64,000 nt of DNA from an uncultured Clostridia bacterium (GTDB lineage: Bacteria; Bacillota; Clostridia; UBA1381), in assembly GCA_934462715.1 (NCBI GenBank), contig CAKSIJ010000005.1:1-64000 (forward strand), written 5' to 3'. A program made the translations under genes and the position numbers. Shown in pieces: positions 17,027-27,300 of the stretch (position 1 is its first letter; every line of letters begins with the position of its first letter). The notes under the pieces were generated by a model, which saw only the letters and a program-made list of their open reading frames with translations, searched no databases and was not told the origin of the DNA.

Positions 17027-18508
17027 ATGAAAAAACAAAGAATTATTGCGTATGCACTGACAGGGGTATCCGTACTCGGAGCGCTTGCCGGCTGCGGAAA
17101 GGAAGAAAAACAGACAAATGGAAACGTAACATTAAAATATGTTATGATAGGTCCGGGACAGCAGGAGGATTCCAACAAGGTCTGGGCAAAGTTTAACGAA
17201 GAGCTGCACAAGAAGCTGCCTAATGTTACGGTAGATTTCGAGGTTATTCCGATTGCGGAATACAGTCAGAAGTTTATGCTCATGCTGGCAAGCAGGGAAA
17301 AGGTTGACATTGCAAGCACCTATGGCTTATCGTTTGATGAAGAAGTAGGAAACGGAACATTCGCCGATATTACGGAACTTATAGATAAGTACGGCAAGGA
17401 AATGAGGGAACTGCTGCCCGATTATTTATTTGATTACACCACATATGACGGAAAGATTTACGGAATACCCACATATCAAATGCTTTCGGTTCCGACTTCA
17501 ATGAAAACTCAAAAGGCGCTTGCCGAAAAGTATTTGGACGAGGACGGGCTTACAGCCGAGCTTAATTCAAATGTACGTGTGACGGATAAAACGATTTCAT
17601 ATGTTACCGATTACCTGCAGAAGCTCAAAGATAACGGAGAACTCAGAAAAGGACCTCAAAATGTACCGTTTACCGGAAAAGGATTTGACCGAATAGTGAA
17701 CAACTACGGTTATTTCTTTGATGATGAAAAGTGTACCGTTTATTATATGTATCAAACCGATGAATACTTAAAGGACATTAAAACATGGCATGAATGGCTT
17801 TCAAAGGGATTCATAAGAGAAGATATAAAGACTAACGATGACTGGAACAAATTTACCGAAAGCGGTTGGGTAGAGTGGACAGGAAATTATGAACCGTGGA
17901 GCGATGAAAACGAATCAGAGACATACGGCTTTGACATCAGCAATATTCCGTATTCGGATAAGTATTACATTCCTATGTCAAATACTGCGGGCAGTACTGC
18001 AATTTTGGAATCCTGCAAGAACAAGGAGGAAGCAATGCAGGTTTTAAACCTTATTCAAAGCGACAAGGATTTGTATAATCTTTTGGTATACGGTATTGAG
18101 GGAGAACATTATACCAAAGTGAGTGACGATGAAATTAAAACAAACACCACAAGCGAATACAACGATAACGATTCAAAATACGGATTATGGAAATGGGTTG
18201 TCGGAAATACGCAGCTTGCGTACAGAACACAGTTCAATCCCGACGGCTACAAGGAATGGGTGTTTGATGAAATTAATTCAAGCACTTTAAAATCAAAGCT
18301 TATAGGCTTCCACCCGGAGCTTGACAGTATATCTGACGATTTGACTCAAATTTCTTCCTTACATTCGGAATACTACAATTCGAGCCGTGACAGCGGAAAC
18401 ATGGACAGATATAACGAGTGGATGGAAAAAATCACGCTTGCCGGAAATCAGAGAATAATTGATGAGCTGCAAAGACAGGTCGATGAATTTCTTGCAAGCA
18501 ACAAGTAA
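17027..18508 (+). CDS. Extracellular solute-binding lipoprotein of the ABC importer
   Basis: 493 aa. The signal peptide has a lipobox ending in LGALAGC, with Cys23 as the lipidated residue, so the mature protein is anchored to the outer face of the membrane. The rest matches family-1 type binding proteins used with LplB/YtcP permeases (MLASREKVDIASTYG, YDGKIYGIPTYQMLSVPTSM, WNKFTESGWVEWTGNYEPW). Several tryptophans and tyrosines suggest an oligosaccharide cleft. AGAAAGG precedes the ATG. It is the third gene of the import operon and may also present ligand to the YesM-like sensor. Confidence 0.88.
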   Translation: MKKQRIIAYALTGVSVLGALAGCGKEEKQTNGNVTLKYVMIGPGQQEDSNKVWAKFNEELHKKLPNVTVDFEVIPIAEYSQKFMLMLASREKVDIASTYGLSFDEEVGNGTFADITELIDKYGKEMRELLPDYLFDYTTYDGKIYGIPTYQMLSVPTSMKTQKALAEKYLDEDGLTAELNSNVRVTDKTISYVTDYLQKLKDNGELRKGPQNVPFTGKGFDRIVNNYGYFFDDEKCTVYYMYQTDEYLKDIKTWHEWLSKGFIREDIKTNDDWNKFTESGWVEWTGNYEPWSDENESETYGFDISNIPYSDKYYIPMSNTAGSTAILESCKNKEEAMQVLNLIQSDKDLYNLLVYGIEGEHYTKVSDDEIKTNTTSEYNDNDSKYGLWKWVVGNTQLAYRTQFNPDGYKEWVFDEINSSTLKSKLIGFHPELDSISDDLTQISSLHSEYYNSSRDSGNMDRYNEWMEKITLAGNQRIIDELQRQVDEFLASNK

Positions 18509-18561
18509 GTACTTTAAAAGTTTAGACTTAAAAAAATATATTATTTTTAGGAGGAAAAACA

Positions 18562-21153
18562 ATGAAAACAAACACTAAAAAAATGATTTCGCTTATGTCG
18601 GCTTTGGCTGTATGCGCATCATACGGCGCAATTATTCCGGCACAGGCAGCTTCAACGGATGATAATGCGTCAAGCATTACGGCAGAATTTACGGCTGTGA
18701 CAAAATCCGATGTAACATTCAAAACATCGGACGGTTCTGCACTCACATCGGCAGAGGTTTACGCAAGCCTTGAAAATGCAATGAAAGGCACGAATGCGGT
18801 TATGCAGGCAACCCTTTCGGATATCGACGGTGACGGCAATAACGATACAATTTCATATCCGAGCGCAATCGGAGCTGCCGACAGCTTCACTTGGGGAAAC
18901 GATTACTATTTAAGACTTGCAACAAATACCGAAGCTGATAAGTATATTTATAAAAAGATAAAATACAATAAAATCCAAAGTGCCGATTTTGAAAATATGA
19001 CAACAGGCGGACATACTTTGGATGATGTATTTGACGGAAACGGAAAAAGAGTTTTTGAAAAGTCAACAGATAAAAAGTTCGGATTTTATCAGGATAGGTG
19101 TTCTCCGACCGTTTCAATGCGTAACTCGTATCAGTATTCATACTACCTTTTAACCCAAACAAAGGGAGTGAAAAATCCGATTGTCGAATACGAAGCCTAC
19201 ATAGCGCAGATACAGCCCAGTTATGAGGGTTCGGAGAATAAAAAGTGGAACGATCTTATGGGATTTGTTATCGGCTATAATGACGCCGATATTGCAAAAA
19301 GTATAACCGAAGCATATAAGCCGGGACATCCCGCTTACAGAAACGATTGGGCAGATCATCCCGAATACACAATGGGCTGGACAACAACAAACATCGGTTA
19401 TGTTGAGGCCGGCCTAAACGATGACGGAACAATGATTATCGGAGCAAGAAAAGACGGAACAAACAACGAACAGACAGTGTTCGTAAAGACTGCAAAGAAA
19501 GATGTTGACTTTGATTTGGACGTCAGCGCAAATGATCCTAGTAAGCCGAAAATATTCAAAAATTTTGTTTTTGAAATGGCACAGAACGACAAAAACGTTA
19601 TGGTCAGAGCAACACAGAAAAAGGACGGCGGCAATCTTTCCGAAACGCTTATAAAGGATATGACCGGTTTAAAGGTTAAGGACGGCGGCTATATCACAAT
19701 CTGCGGAAGCACATTTAACGCATATAACGGAATAGCTGTTGACAATATTCTTATCTATAACTACGAGGATTTACAGACCGAGCTTGACGAGGAATACAGA
19801 ATCGCAACATCGGACGACGCTCAAAGTTCTGAAATAGAAGCAATTATATCGGGTAATTCAAAGGAAGTCAACTTCACTCTGAAAGTACCGGCAATGGTAA
19901 AGAGCGTCAGCGTAGTTGACTTGGCAGGTACGGTTGTCACATCGGCAACGGTAGAGAGAGAAAATAACAGCAGAAGTGTAAAGGCTGTATTTACAGAACC
20001 GGAAACGATTGAGTTTGATAAGGCATATAAGCTGAAAGCAACATTTGTTGACAATAACGAGAGCGTTTCGGCACAGGCATTCAGACTTGATAAGATTTTC
20101 ACAGAGGATTTTGAGGGATATAATGCCGGTGATAAATGGTCAGCCGCATTTGTTCCCAAAGGTGAAGGCGGCAAGGACGGTACGGGAAAGTTTTATATAA
20201 TCTCTAGCCAATCGGCAGCTGTAGCGTCCGATACCGATAATAAGTATTTGTCACTCAACGCTCAATATCCGCTTGTTATCAGCGATGAAAGCTGCAAAAA
20301 TCTCGGAAATGATTTTATTGTGGAAGCAGACATCGAAGTTGATAAGTTCTATAGCCGCAGCGGTGATAATGAGCCGCGTTACGGTATGGTCGGATTCGGT
20401 ATCGGAACGCCTAAGTTCCGTGATTTCCAGCATCCCGGATATGTAGATTTAACCTTGTCGGGCGGACAATATTGGTGTTCTGCTGTCGGTGTGGTAAACA
20501 TGGGTATCAGACAAAATGACGCCGAGGATAAAGACAGCGAAAAAGGCTCTCTTGAAATAAACTACTGGAAGAATACTGACACTGTAAATGCGTTAACCAC
20601 ATTTGCAAATATAACAGAATTTAACAAAGACGCAAATTACGGACAGGAAAACACAAAGGTTAAGGATAACTGGGCAGCAGGACAGGCTTATAACATGATA
20701 GGTCAAAAGAGCGGCGGAACATATTCGATTCAGGTAAGAAACGGCAGTGAATGTTTCAGTGCAGCAACAAGCGCAGCCGACATTCTCTACAATGTGCCCG
20801 AAAGCGCAAAGATTGCGATTTACGCACACAGCAGCACAACAAAAGTAGATAATATTAAGGTTTACCGTTTTAAAGTTCTTGACAGCGTTCTGGAATGGAA
20901 GCCTGTTCTTGACGGCAACACGGTATCTGTAAACGTTACATCCTTTGGGCAGACAGCTGACACGGCAAAGGTTATTGTTGCATGGTACACCGATAAGGAC
21001 GAAATGGTTGACTGCGCAATTAAAGATGTGAACCTTAACACGATTTCAACAATCGAACCTGTAACCGTCCCGGACGGAAATAAGGTAATCGTTTATATTT
21101 GGAATAATATGGACGATATTAAGCCGCTTCTGCCGTGCGAACAGTTAAGATAG
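18562..21153 (+). CDS. Large secreted beta-rich protein of unknown family
   Basis: 863 aa. The signal peptide ends at about residue 29 (IIPAQA). Residues about 30-410 form a module shared with the protein at 33629: DIGYVE/NIGYVE, IGFVIGY, GHPAY, IGAR and DMTG motifs occur in the same order. A Ca-binding-like loop (DIDGDGNND) lies near residue 90. From about residue 510 a second FTEDFEGYNAGDKW...DNIKVYRF region looks like a LamG/CBM-type jelly roll. The last 80 residues carry the recurrent C-terminal domain (IVAWYTDKDEMVD... VYIWNNMDDIKPL). No catalytic motif is recognised, so a carbohydrate-binding or surface-display role is the best guess. TAGGAGG precedes the ATG. It follows the binding-protein gene. 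Confidence 0.6.
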   Translation: MKTNTKKMISLMSALAVCASYGAIIPAQAASTDDNASSITAEFTAVTKSDVTFKTSDGSALTSAEVYASLENAMKGTNAVMQATLSDIDGDGNNDTISYPSAIGAADSFTWGNDYYLRLATNTEADKYIYKKIKYNKIQSADFENMTTGGHTLDDVFDGNGKRVFEKSTDKKFGFYQDRCSPTVSMRNSYQYSYYLLTQTKGVKNPIVEYEAYIAQIQPSYEGSENKKWNDLMGFVIGYNDADIAKSITEAYKPGHPAYRNDWADHPEYTMGWTTTNIGYVEAGLNDDGTMIIGARKDGTNNEQTVFVKTAKKDVDFDLDVSANDPSKPKIFKNFVFEMAQNDKNVMVRATQKKDGGNLSETLIKDMTGLKVKDGGYITICGSTFNAYNGIAVDNILIYNYEDLQTELDEEYRIATSDDAQSSEIEAIISGNSKEVNFTLKVPAMVKSVSVVDLAGTVVTSATVERENNSRSVKAVFTEPETIEFDKAYKLKATFVDNNESVSAQAFRLDKIFTEDFEGYNAGDKWSAAFVPKGEGGKDGTGKFYIISSQSAAVASDTDNKYLSLNAQYPLVISDESCKNLGNDFIVEADIEVDKFYSRSGDNEPRYGMVGFGIGTPKFRDFQHPGYVDLTLSGGQYWCSAVGVVNMGIRQNDAEDKDSEKGSLEINYWKNTDTVNALTTFANITEFNKDANYGQENTKVKDNWAAGQAYNMIGQKSGGTYSIQVRNGSECFSAATSAADILYNVPESAKIAIYAHSSTTKVDNIKVYRFKVLDSVLEWKPVLDGNTVSVNVTSFGQTADTAKVIVAWYTDKDEMVDCAIKDVNLNTISTIEPVTVPDGNKVIVYIWNNMDDIKPLLPCEQLR

Positions 21154-21333
21154 GAGAATAGAATATGAAAACTAATAAATTTACAGCAGCTGCACCGACT
21201 GCAATGCTTGCATTGCAGCCGGCAGCCTTTGCCGGAACAACCGCATATAAAAACGGCAGAACAATGGCTGTTTCGGGTCATGTCAATTATTTTGACCTTA
21301 CAGCAGATTCAAGACTTATATATGTGGTAAAAA
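21140..21333 (+). repeat. Direct repeat, left copy (about 195 bp)
   Basis: The sequence starting AACAGTTAAGATAGGAG is repeated at 22255 with about eight differences over 195 bp. It covers the last codons of the gene at 18562, the ribosome binding site and the first 56 or so codons of the SGNH gene. The two copies flank the epimerase gene. Confidence 0.9.
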
Positions 21334-21359
21334 AATGTATGCAGAGGAGAGATGATTGA
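21165..21359 (+). pseudogene. Truncated duplicate of the SGNH gene 5' end
   Basis: 64 codons. The first 56 or so are almost the same as the start of the intact gene at 22280 (signal peptide with MLALQPAAFAGTTAYKNG, then GHVNYFDLTADSRL). The match ends after YVVKK and a stop follows just past the start of the epimerase gene. It could still be exported as a tiny peptide, since its ribosome binding site is intact, but it is best seen as the leftover of a duplication. Confidence 0.75.
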
Positions 21360-21360
21360 G

Positions 21361-22263
21361 ATGAAAATTTCGATTAATTCGGATACGACAGTTCTTAACA
21401 CGGAATCTGATATTGATATATTAAAAAGCGGATATTCACGTATTTTTAACGTTGGCTTTGACGGAACAGATCAATCAATACCGCCTGTCAGTTATGGGTC
21501 ACCGCTGAAAAGCTCCGAAGAATTTAAGCGCTGGGCGTACTCTGTTGAGGAGGCTGTTTCTTTGGCGGGAGGACATTTTGCTCAGTGTCATTGCCCTGTG
21601 ATAACACGTGCGGAGCACGGCGGATTTGTTCATGGGGAAGAGGAAATACGGACGTATGACGATATTTTTCGTGCTGTGAGGAATTGGGATTGCCCTATGG
21701 TTGTTCACCCGATTAATCTTCCGGGGTTTTCAGAGGATTCTATGCTTGATGAGTATTTGAGAATTAATGTAGCCTTTTTCAATATGCTTTTGGAATATGC
21801 GGAAAAGTATAATGTTAAAATTGCGGCGGAAAATCTTTTTGATATTCCAAATTCTGCACGGCATTTTTGTTCAAAGCCGCAAAATTTAAAATATATTATC
21901 GATAATGTAAATTCACCACTTGTCGGTGTATGTATTGATACGGGTCATGCGCTTGTGTCGGGAATTGAACCGAACATATTTCTTAATGTATTCGGGGAAA
22001 AGGTTTTTGCACTGCATATTCACGATAACAATGGATTTTCAGACCAACATAATCTACCGCCATTCGGAAGCATTGATTGGAATAAATTTATCGAAGCATT
22101 GAAAAGTATTAATTATACGGGATATTTTAATTATGAGGTAAACGGCGGAAAGGTGTACGATATGCCGATGAGTGCCGGAGACGCATATTTAAGTTACGCT
22201 TATAAGTTTGCAGTGGCTTTGACAAACTGCAAAAAATCTGACAACTACCTTGTAAACAGTTAA
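21361..22263 (+). CDS. Sugar phosphate isomerase/epimerase-like TIM-barrel protein
   Basis: 300 aa from the ATG at 21361, chosen because GGAGAG lies about 10 nt upstream; an in-frame ATG at 21352 is too close to it. It belongs to the AP-endonuclease-2/xylose isomerase-like TIM-barrel superfamily. The metal-site motifs appear in order: Glu in IAAENLFDIPN, Asp/His in VCIDTGHALVSG, His in ALHIHDNNG and a final Glu in YFNYEVNGG. Without a signal peptide it should act in the cytosol, probably epimerising or isomerising a released sugar. It sits between two copies of a 195-bp repeat in a run of exported proteins, so it may be a later insertion. Confidence 0.75.
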   Translation: MKISINSDTTVLNTESDIDILKSGYSRIFNVGFDGTDQSIPPVSYGSPLKSSEEFKRWAYSVEEAVSLAGGHFAQCHCPVITRAEHGGFVHGEEEIRTYDDIFRAVRNWDCPMVVHPINLPGFSEDSMLDEYLRINVAFFNMLLEYAEKYNVKIAAENLFDIPNSARHFCSKPQNLKYIIDNVNSPLVGVCIDTGHALVSGIEPNIFLNVFGEKVFALHIHDNNGFSDQHNLPPFGSIDWNKFIEALKSINYTGYFNYEVNGGKVYDMPMSAGDAYLSYAYKFAVALTNCKKSDNYLVNS

Positions 22264-22449
22264 GATAGGAGAATAGAATATGAAAACTAATAAATTTACA
22301 GCAGCTACACTGATTGCAATGCTTGCATTGCAGCCGGCAGCCTTTGCCGGAACAACCGCATATAAAAACGGCAGAACAATGGCTGTTTCGGGTCATGTCA
22401 ATTATTTTGATCTTACAGCCGATTCAAGGCTTACATATGTGGTGAAAAA
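22255..22449 (+). repeat. Direct repeat, right copy (about 195 bp)
   Basis: Partner of 21140-21333. It begins within the last codons of the epimerase gene, which therefore ends in a tail (VNS then stop) supplied by the repeat, and runs into codon 57 or so of the SGNH gene. Confidence 0.9.
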
Positions 22450-24175
22450 CGGAGATGAAATAATACATATAGGAGAAATGCCGATAAATAAAGAGGATTA
22501 CTATTGTAAGTTTAATTTAAATTCAGAAATAGATCCTCAAAGCGTTACTGTATCTGCAAGACTTGACAATAAAGATGTTTCGGACAGCGTTGAAAATATT
22601 ACAATAACCGATGATGACAGCACAAAGGTTGAGCTGAATATAACAAACGGTGAAAACGCAAGGTTTATTTCGGACGGTGAGAACGTAAAGCTTCAGTTAA
22701 AGGCAACCGCACAGGCAAAATTTGATGATGAATTTGATTTGATGTTTGCTGAATATGATAAATCCGGAAAGCTTGTCGGAACGGTAAACAAGCAAAACGT
22801 TTTACTCACGACCGATACAAAATCTAATGAGTATACCGATACAATAGAATATACTCCGTCAGGCAATGATGTTTATACCGTCAGAGCTTACGCATGGGAC
22901 GGCATCGGTTCAATGATACCGCTCGGCAAGGCGGACGGTATATCAAAGAAAACATATGCAGGCGATTTGTTCACAAATGCTGATGGCAGTATCAATGCGG
23001 AATTGACGGGCGATTATACCGTTGCATATATCGGCGGTTCGCTTACTTCCGGCGACAGTGACTACGAGGGAGGACAGACAACTCCGCAATCCCGCGGCTG
23101 GGCGGCAAAAACAACTGCATTCATTAAGTCGCAATTCCCAAATGCAAGCTTTAAGCATTTAAATGCCGGTCTTGGCGGAACTACCTCGGAATACGGCGCA
23201 ATACGATTTGCAAAGGAAGTAGCGTCTGCGAATCCCGACATAGTATTCATCGAATTTGCGGTAAACGATTCCAGCGACTATGTAGAAGAAGGTACGAGCG
23301 GATACGAATGGAGAAAGTGGCAGTCCATGAAATATATGGAGAAAATGGTTCGCATATGCAAATCACTTCCCAAAGAACCTGTCGTATACTTCGTATATGC
23401 TCCCAAGCCTTTTAATGCCGACGATCCCTCAAGACGCGGAACAAAGCAGGGATATGTGTGGAAAGATGTGATTGCTGATTACTACGGTATAAAGACAATA
23501 GATATAGACGCATATTTCAGCAGATTATATGAAAACAGTGAGGACAAAGCTGCAAAGTCATACGTTCAATTCCTGTATGATGAGGGATATTATAAGGCAC
23601 ATTCAACGGAACCGTTGGTTTTGGACGTTCACCCGACCGAAAAAGGGTACGGAATATATGCGGACACGGTAAAGGAAGAACTCCAAAAAACAGGAGCATT
23701 TGCAAAAATGAGCAATGACCTGAAAACGCCTTACTGCACAGCGGATAAGTCGCAGTATAATGAAAATGTCATGGAAACCGAGTATAACTATATCGGACAC
23801 GACAGCAGCAGACTTTCATTTACCGGAGCGTGGGAAACAGACAACAGCTTTGACGGATATTTTGGAATTAACGGTTTAAAACGTACAACAGGTAAAAACA
23901 GCGTAGGCTCTGCCGTTTCGTTCACAACCAAGGCACGGGAAATATATATCAAGCGCATTGCAACAAAAACTGCTGCAAAAGCGGCATTGTACGTCGACGG
24001 AAACTATGTGAAAGAGTTCAGCGTATATTCACAATTCGGTGAAATGAATTATTGCTTACTGCTTACAAGACTGCCGAACGACGGTGCGGAGCACCGAATT
24101 ACGGTACAGATAACTTCAGCAGATGATAATTTATCAACATTTGATTTTTCTGATTTTGTAGAATTATTATATTAA
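22280..24175 (+). CDS. Secreted SGNH/GDSL-type hydrolase (probable carbohydrate esterase)
   Basis: 631 aa. The signal peptide ends near residue 23 (AAFA). Residues about 25-240 hold beta-sandwich regions, including one copy of the recurrent domain (FAEYDKSGKLVGTV... AYAWDGIGSMIPL). The SGNH core follows with block I IGGSLTSGD, block II NAGLGGTTSE, block III EFAVNDSSD and block V DVHPTEKGYG, so Ser, Gly, Asn and the Asp/His pair are all present. A C-terminal jelly-roll (SFTTKAREIYIKR) ends the protein. Such enzymes remove acetyl or other acyl groups from polysaccharides. It is the intact copy beside the truncated duplicate, with ATAGGAG before the ATG. A strong hairpin follows the stop. Confidence 0.8.
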   Translation: MKTNKFTAATLIAMLALQPAAFAGTTAYKNGRTMAVSGHVNYFDLTADSRLTYVVKNGDEIIHIGEMPINKEDYYCKFNLNSEIDPQSVTVSARLDNKDVSDSVENITITDDDSTKVELNITNGENARFISDGENVKLQLKATAQAKFDDEFDLMFAEYDKSGKLVGTVNKQNVLLTTDTKSNEYTDTIEYTPSGNDVYTVRAYAWDGIGSMIPLGKADGISKKTYAGDLFTNADGSINAELTGDYTVAYIGGSLTSGDSDYEGGQTTPQSRGWAAKTTAFIKSQFPNASFKHLNAGLGGTTSEYGAIRFAKEVASANPDIVFIEFAVNDSSDYVEEGTSGYEWRKWQSMKYMEKMVRICKSLPKEPVVYFVYAPKPFNADDPSRRGTKQGYVWKDVIADYYGIKTIDIDAYFSRLYENSEDKAAKSYVQFLYDEGYYKAHSTEPLVLDVHPTEKGYGIYADTVKEELQKTGAFAKMSNDLKTPYCTADKSQYNENVMETEYNYIGHDSSRLSFTGAWETDNSFDGYFGINGLKRTTGKNSVGSAVSFTTKAREIYIKRIATKTAAKAALYVDGNYVKEFSVYSQFGEMNYCLLLTRLPNDGAEHRITVQITSADDNLSTFDFSDFVELLY

Positions 24176-24185
24176 TCAGTGACAT

Positions 24186-24215
24186 ACAAGGCTGCTGTTG
24201 CGGCAGCAGCCTTGT
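24186..24215 (+). terminator. Strong 12-bp hairpin after the SGNH gene
   Basis: ACAAGGCTGCTG at 24186-24197 is the exact complement of CAGCAGCCTTGT at 24204-24215, with a 6-nt loop. Only AAATAATA follows, so termination would be inefficient by the usual T-run rule; it may instead protect the upstream message. Confidence 0.55.
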
Positions 24216-24238
24216 AAATAATACAATTACGGAGATTT

Positions 24239-24384
24239 AACGTGAAAATTATACTGCGTATCTTACCCTTTTCCGAGGACGGGAGTATAAATATATGCTT
24301 GCGCCTCTCAAAAAGGCAACCCGGGAAGTATCTTTTTCACGTTGAGATATGAGCCGCCGCATAGCGGCGGGATGGGAGATTATA
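24239..24384 (+). promoter_or_regulatory. Repeated structured leader element, copy 1
   Basis: About 145 nt directly in front of the beta-helix gene. AACGTGAAAATTATACT at the 5' side pairs with AGTATCTTTTTCACGTT ending at 24343. An inner stem pairs CCTTTTCCGAGG with CCTCTCAAAAAGG, and CGGG can pair with CCCG across it. A GC-rich hairpin (CCGCCGC-AT-AGCGGCGG) then abuts the GGGAG ribosome binding site. Copies 2 and 3 lie at 45935 and 48925. Confidence 0.65.
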
Positions 24385-27300
24385 ATGAAAAAAAGACTTT
24401 TGCCAATGATATTAATAATTTCAATGCTGCCGGTATTAGGTATTCACGCCAATGACAACAAGCGAATTAAAGCCGAATTGTATTCGGATAATACCGTGGT
24501 ATTTGTCTATAACGGAAAAGCAGAGGAACAAAACGAAGCTTTTATGAGCGCTGCGGTATTTGACAATAACGGAGCAGCGTTGGGAATAGGTCAGCTTAAC
24601 AGGCTTGATGAGAATATAAGACTTGTTTTAAAAGTACCAAAATCAAACAGAATAGAAAATCTTGTCTTTAAAATAAGGATGAACGGTAAGATTTACGGAA
24701 ATAATGACATTGATTTTGATAAAAAAGAACTTCCTGTATATGACAATGTTGTATATGCAGCGCCCGACGGCTGTGACGAGTATTCGGGAAGTATGTTCAC
24801 ACCGGTGAAAACAATAGAGAGAGCAAAAGAGATAGCACGTGAAAACGGTATAGATATGATAGTTTTCAGAGAGGGAAAATATGAACTAAAGGATACGGTG
24901 AAATTTAACAAAGAAGACAGCGGCACATCGGACGTGCCGATTAGATACATGGCATACCCGGGAGAAAATCCCGTGTTTTACGGAGGGGTGTATATAGCCG
25001 GAGCGGAATTTGACGACGCTTCAGCTCAGGAGCTTGAACTGCTCGGAATATCGGATTCTCTGCGCGGGAAAATAGTAAAATATGATTTAAAGCAAAAGGG
25101 AATAACAAAAGATATGCTCGATTATGCGCTGCCGCAGTGGAGCGAGGGCGATATGTCGGCATACGGCAATGTTGATAACCGTATGATGGTTACGGTTGAC
25201 GATGTATTTTATCATACGGCAAGATATCCGAACAAAATCGAAAACAAGGACTATCCCGAAAATCCGTATGACAAATATTTGAGCATAGGTAACATAATCG
25301 AAAATGGGCAAAATGGCAAAAATGCCGAGTTTATAAGCAGCTGTGAAAGAATATCGGGCTGGAAAAATACGAATAATGCGCTGATTACGGGTGCAATGAG
25401 TTATCACTATGCGCCGACAAGCTGCCGTGTTGATATTGACAAAACAAACAACCATGTAAAACTGAAAAAATACGGCGGAGCATATACTGTACTTTCAAAC
25501 GGCGGCAGGTATTTCTTTGACAACATTCCCGATGAGCTTGACGAGGACGGAGAATACTACATAACCAAGGATTGCGAGCTTTATATGTTCAAACCCGAAA
25601 ATTTCGGCAGCAGGTGCGTGAAGGTTTCAACCTTTGACAAGGAGTATATGTTTGACTTTACAGATGCGTCAAACATAACCCTTGACGGCTTGACAATAGA
25701 AATGACCAAAAGAAATGCAATAAGAGCAGTAGGCGGAGAAAATATATTAATCAAAAATTGCAGCATAAAAAATATCGGAAATGCCGGAGTTACTTTCGGA
25801 CATAAGTATTTTGACAATTCATTTTTTCAATATTTTGATATATCGGACGAAAATGAAGTTCAAAGGCTTTTAAAGATGTATGACATTATGAAATCGGGCA
25901 GAAATCATACCGTTGACAATTGCCGAATTATAAATACGGGAAAGCAGGCGTGCAAATTTGCCGGCGGAAGTATGCTGACCCTTGAAGAAAGCGGATTTAC
26001 CGTAAAAAATTCCGAATTAAAGTATTCCGGTATGTTCTCATCGGGCTATAATTCGGGAATAAGCCTTTCGGGCTGCGGATTTGAGATTAAAAACAACGAT
26101 ATTTACTTTGCAAGGGGACAGGCTGTGACGGGTCTTGTTAATATGAGCAATATAGTATACAACGATTTCGGAAACTGCTGCTGCGATATGCTCGAAGATA
26201 CGGGTGTAATCTACATAAACTATGTTGCGTCAAACCTCGATACGAAAATCAGATATAACTATATACATGACGTTCCGGATTTTGACGTGAGATTGGGAAA
26301 AGGACACGGATATGCTTTAAGAGGCTCGGTATATCACGATAACTGCGATTTTTATGAGGAAAATAATTTTAACGTTATTGCAAACGTGCCGACGGGTGCG
26401 GCAAGCGTTCGAGAGGGTGACAACTATGTCACAAATAATTTGTACATAGATTGTGACAGTGCAATGAACAATACAACAGACAGCTTTTCTGAATTGAAAG
26501 GCAAAGATTTTGATTGGGTAAGCAAGCGGTACGGAAATTTTCCGAATCTTTATTATTCCGACAAGATGCCGATTTATTCGGATAACGGTGTATTCAACAA
26601 ATGGCATGAAAAATATGCGCATTTTAAAGATATGCTCGATTGGTACAAAAACAAGTCCGATTATACGCAAACGATGCAAAAGCTTTACGATAACGTTGTT
26701 GTGAATATAAGAAAGAGCAGAATAGGGAAGAAATTTGACAACAGCATTAAAACAGACAAATACGGACTGATTGACAATAATTTGTACTTTACAGAGGATA
26801 TAGGCTTTGAGGATTATAAAAGCAAAAACTATCAGCTTACAAAAACAACAGCCGAAAAGCTTGGTATCGAGTGGACGGATTTAAGGAAAATCGGTGCGGA
26901 CGGAACGGGCATAAAGGAGAGTATTAATTTACTGCCCATAACTCCGGCTGTTACAAACTCGTCTTTAACGCTTTCGTTTGAAGAGGGAGTCGGAATCAAG
27001 AATGTATTTGTAAACGGCAGGCAAATATATGAGGGGAAATATATTCTGAACTACAGAAAAATACAAAATGTACCGGAGCAATATAACAGAATAATGCTCG
27101 ATAAATCTTTGTTTGCTCAAAGCGGTGAATACGAAATAAAGGCGGAAAGCTATTTCGGTACAACCGAAACGGTGAAAATTGATGTATCATCAAGTGAAAG
27201 CGGCTTAAATTATGATAATGCCGCAAAAATCGCACTTGAAAAAGGAGCGTACTATTCCGGCGCATATCTTGACATTAACAGTGTGCTTACGGACGGAAGC

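Noticed and set aside
17027..18508. A missing ATPase gene for the ABC importer taken as a defect
   Set aside because: LplB/YtcP-type importers commonly use a shared ATPase encoded elsewhere, so its absence here is normal.
24241..24351. A 36-codon GTG-started peptide inside leader copy 1
   Set aside because: It has a ribosome-binding-like string, but copy 2 has a stop after six codons and the conserved changes follow stem pairing, not codons.
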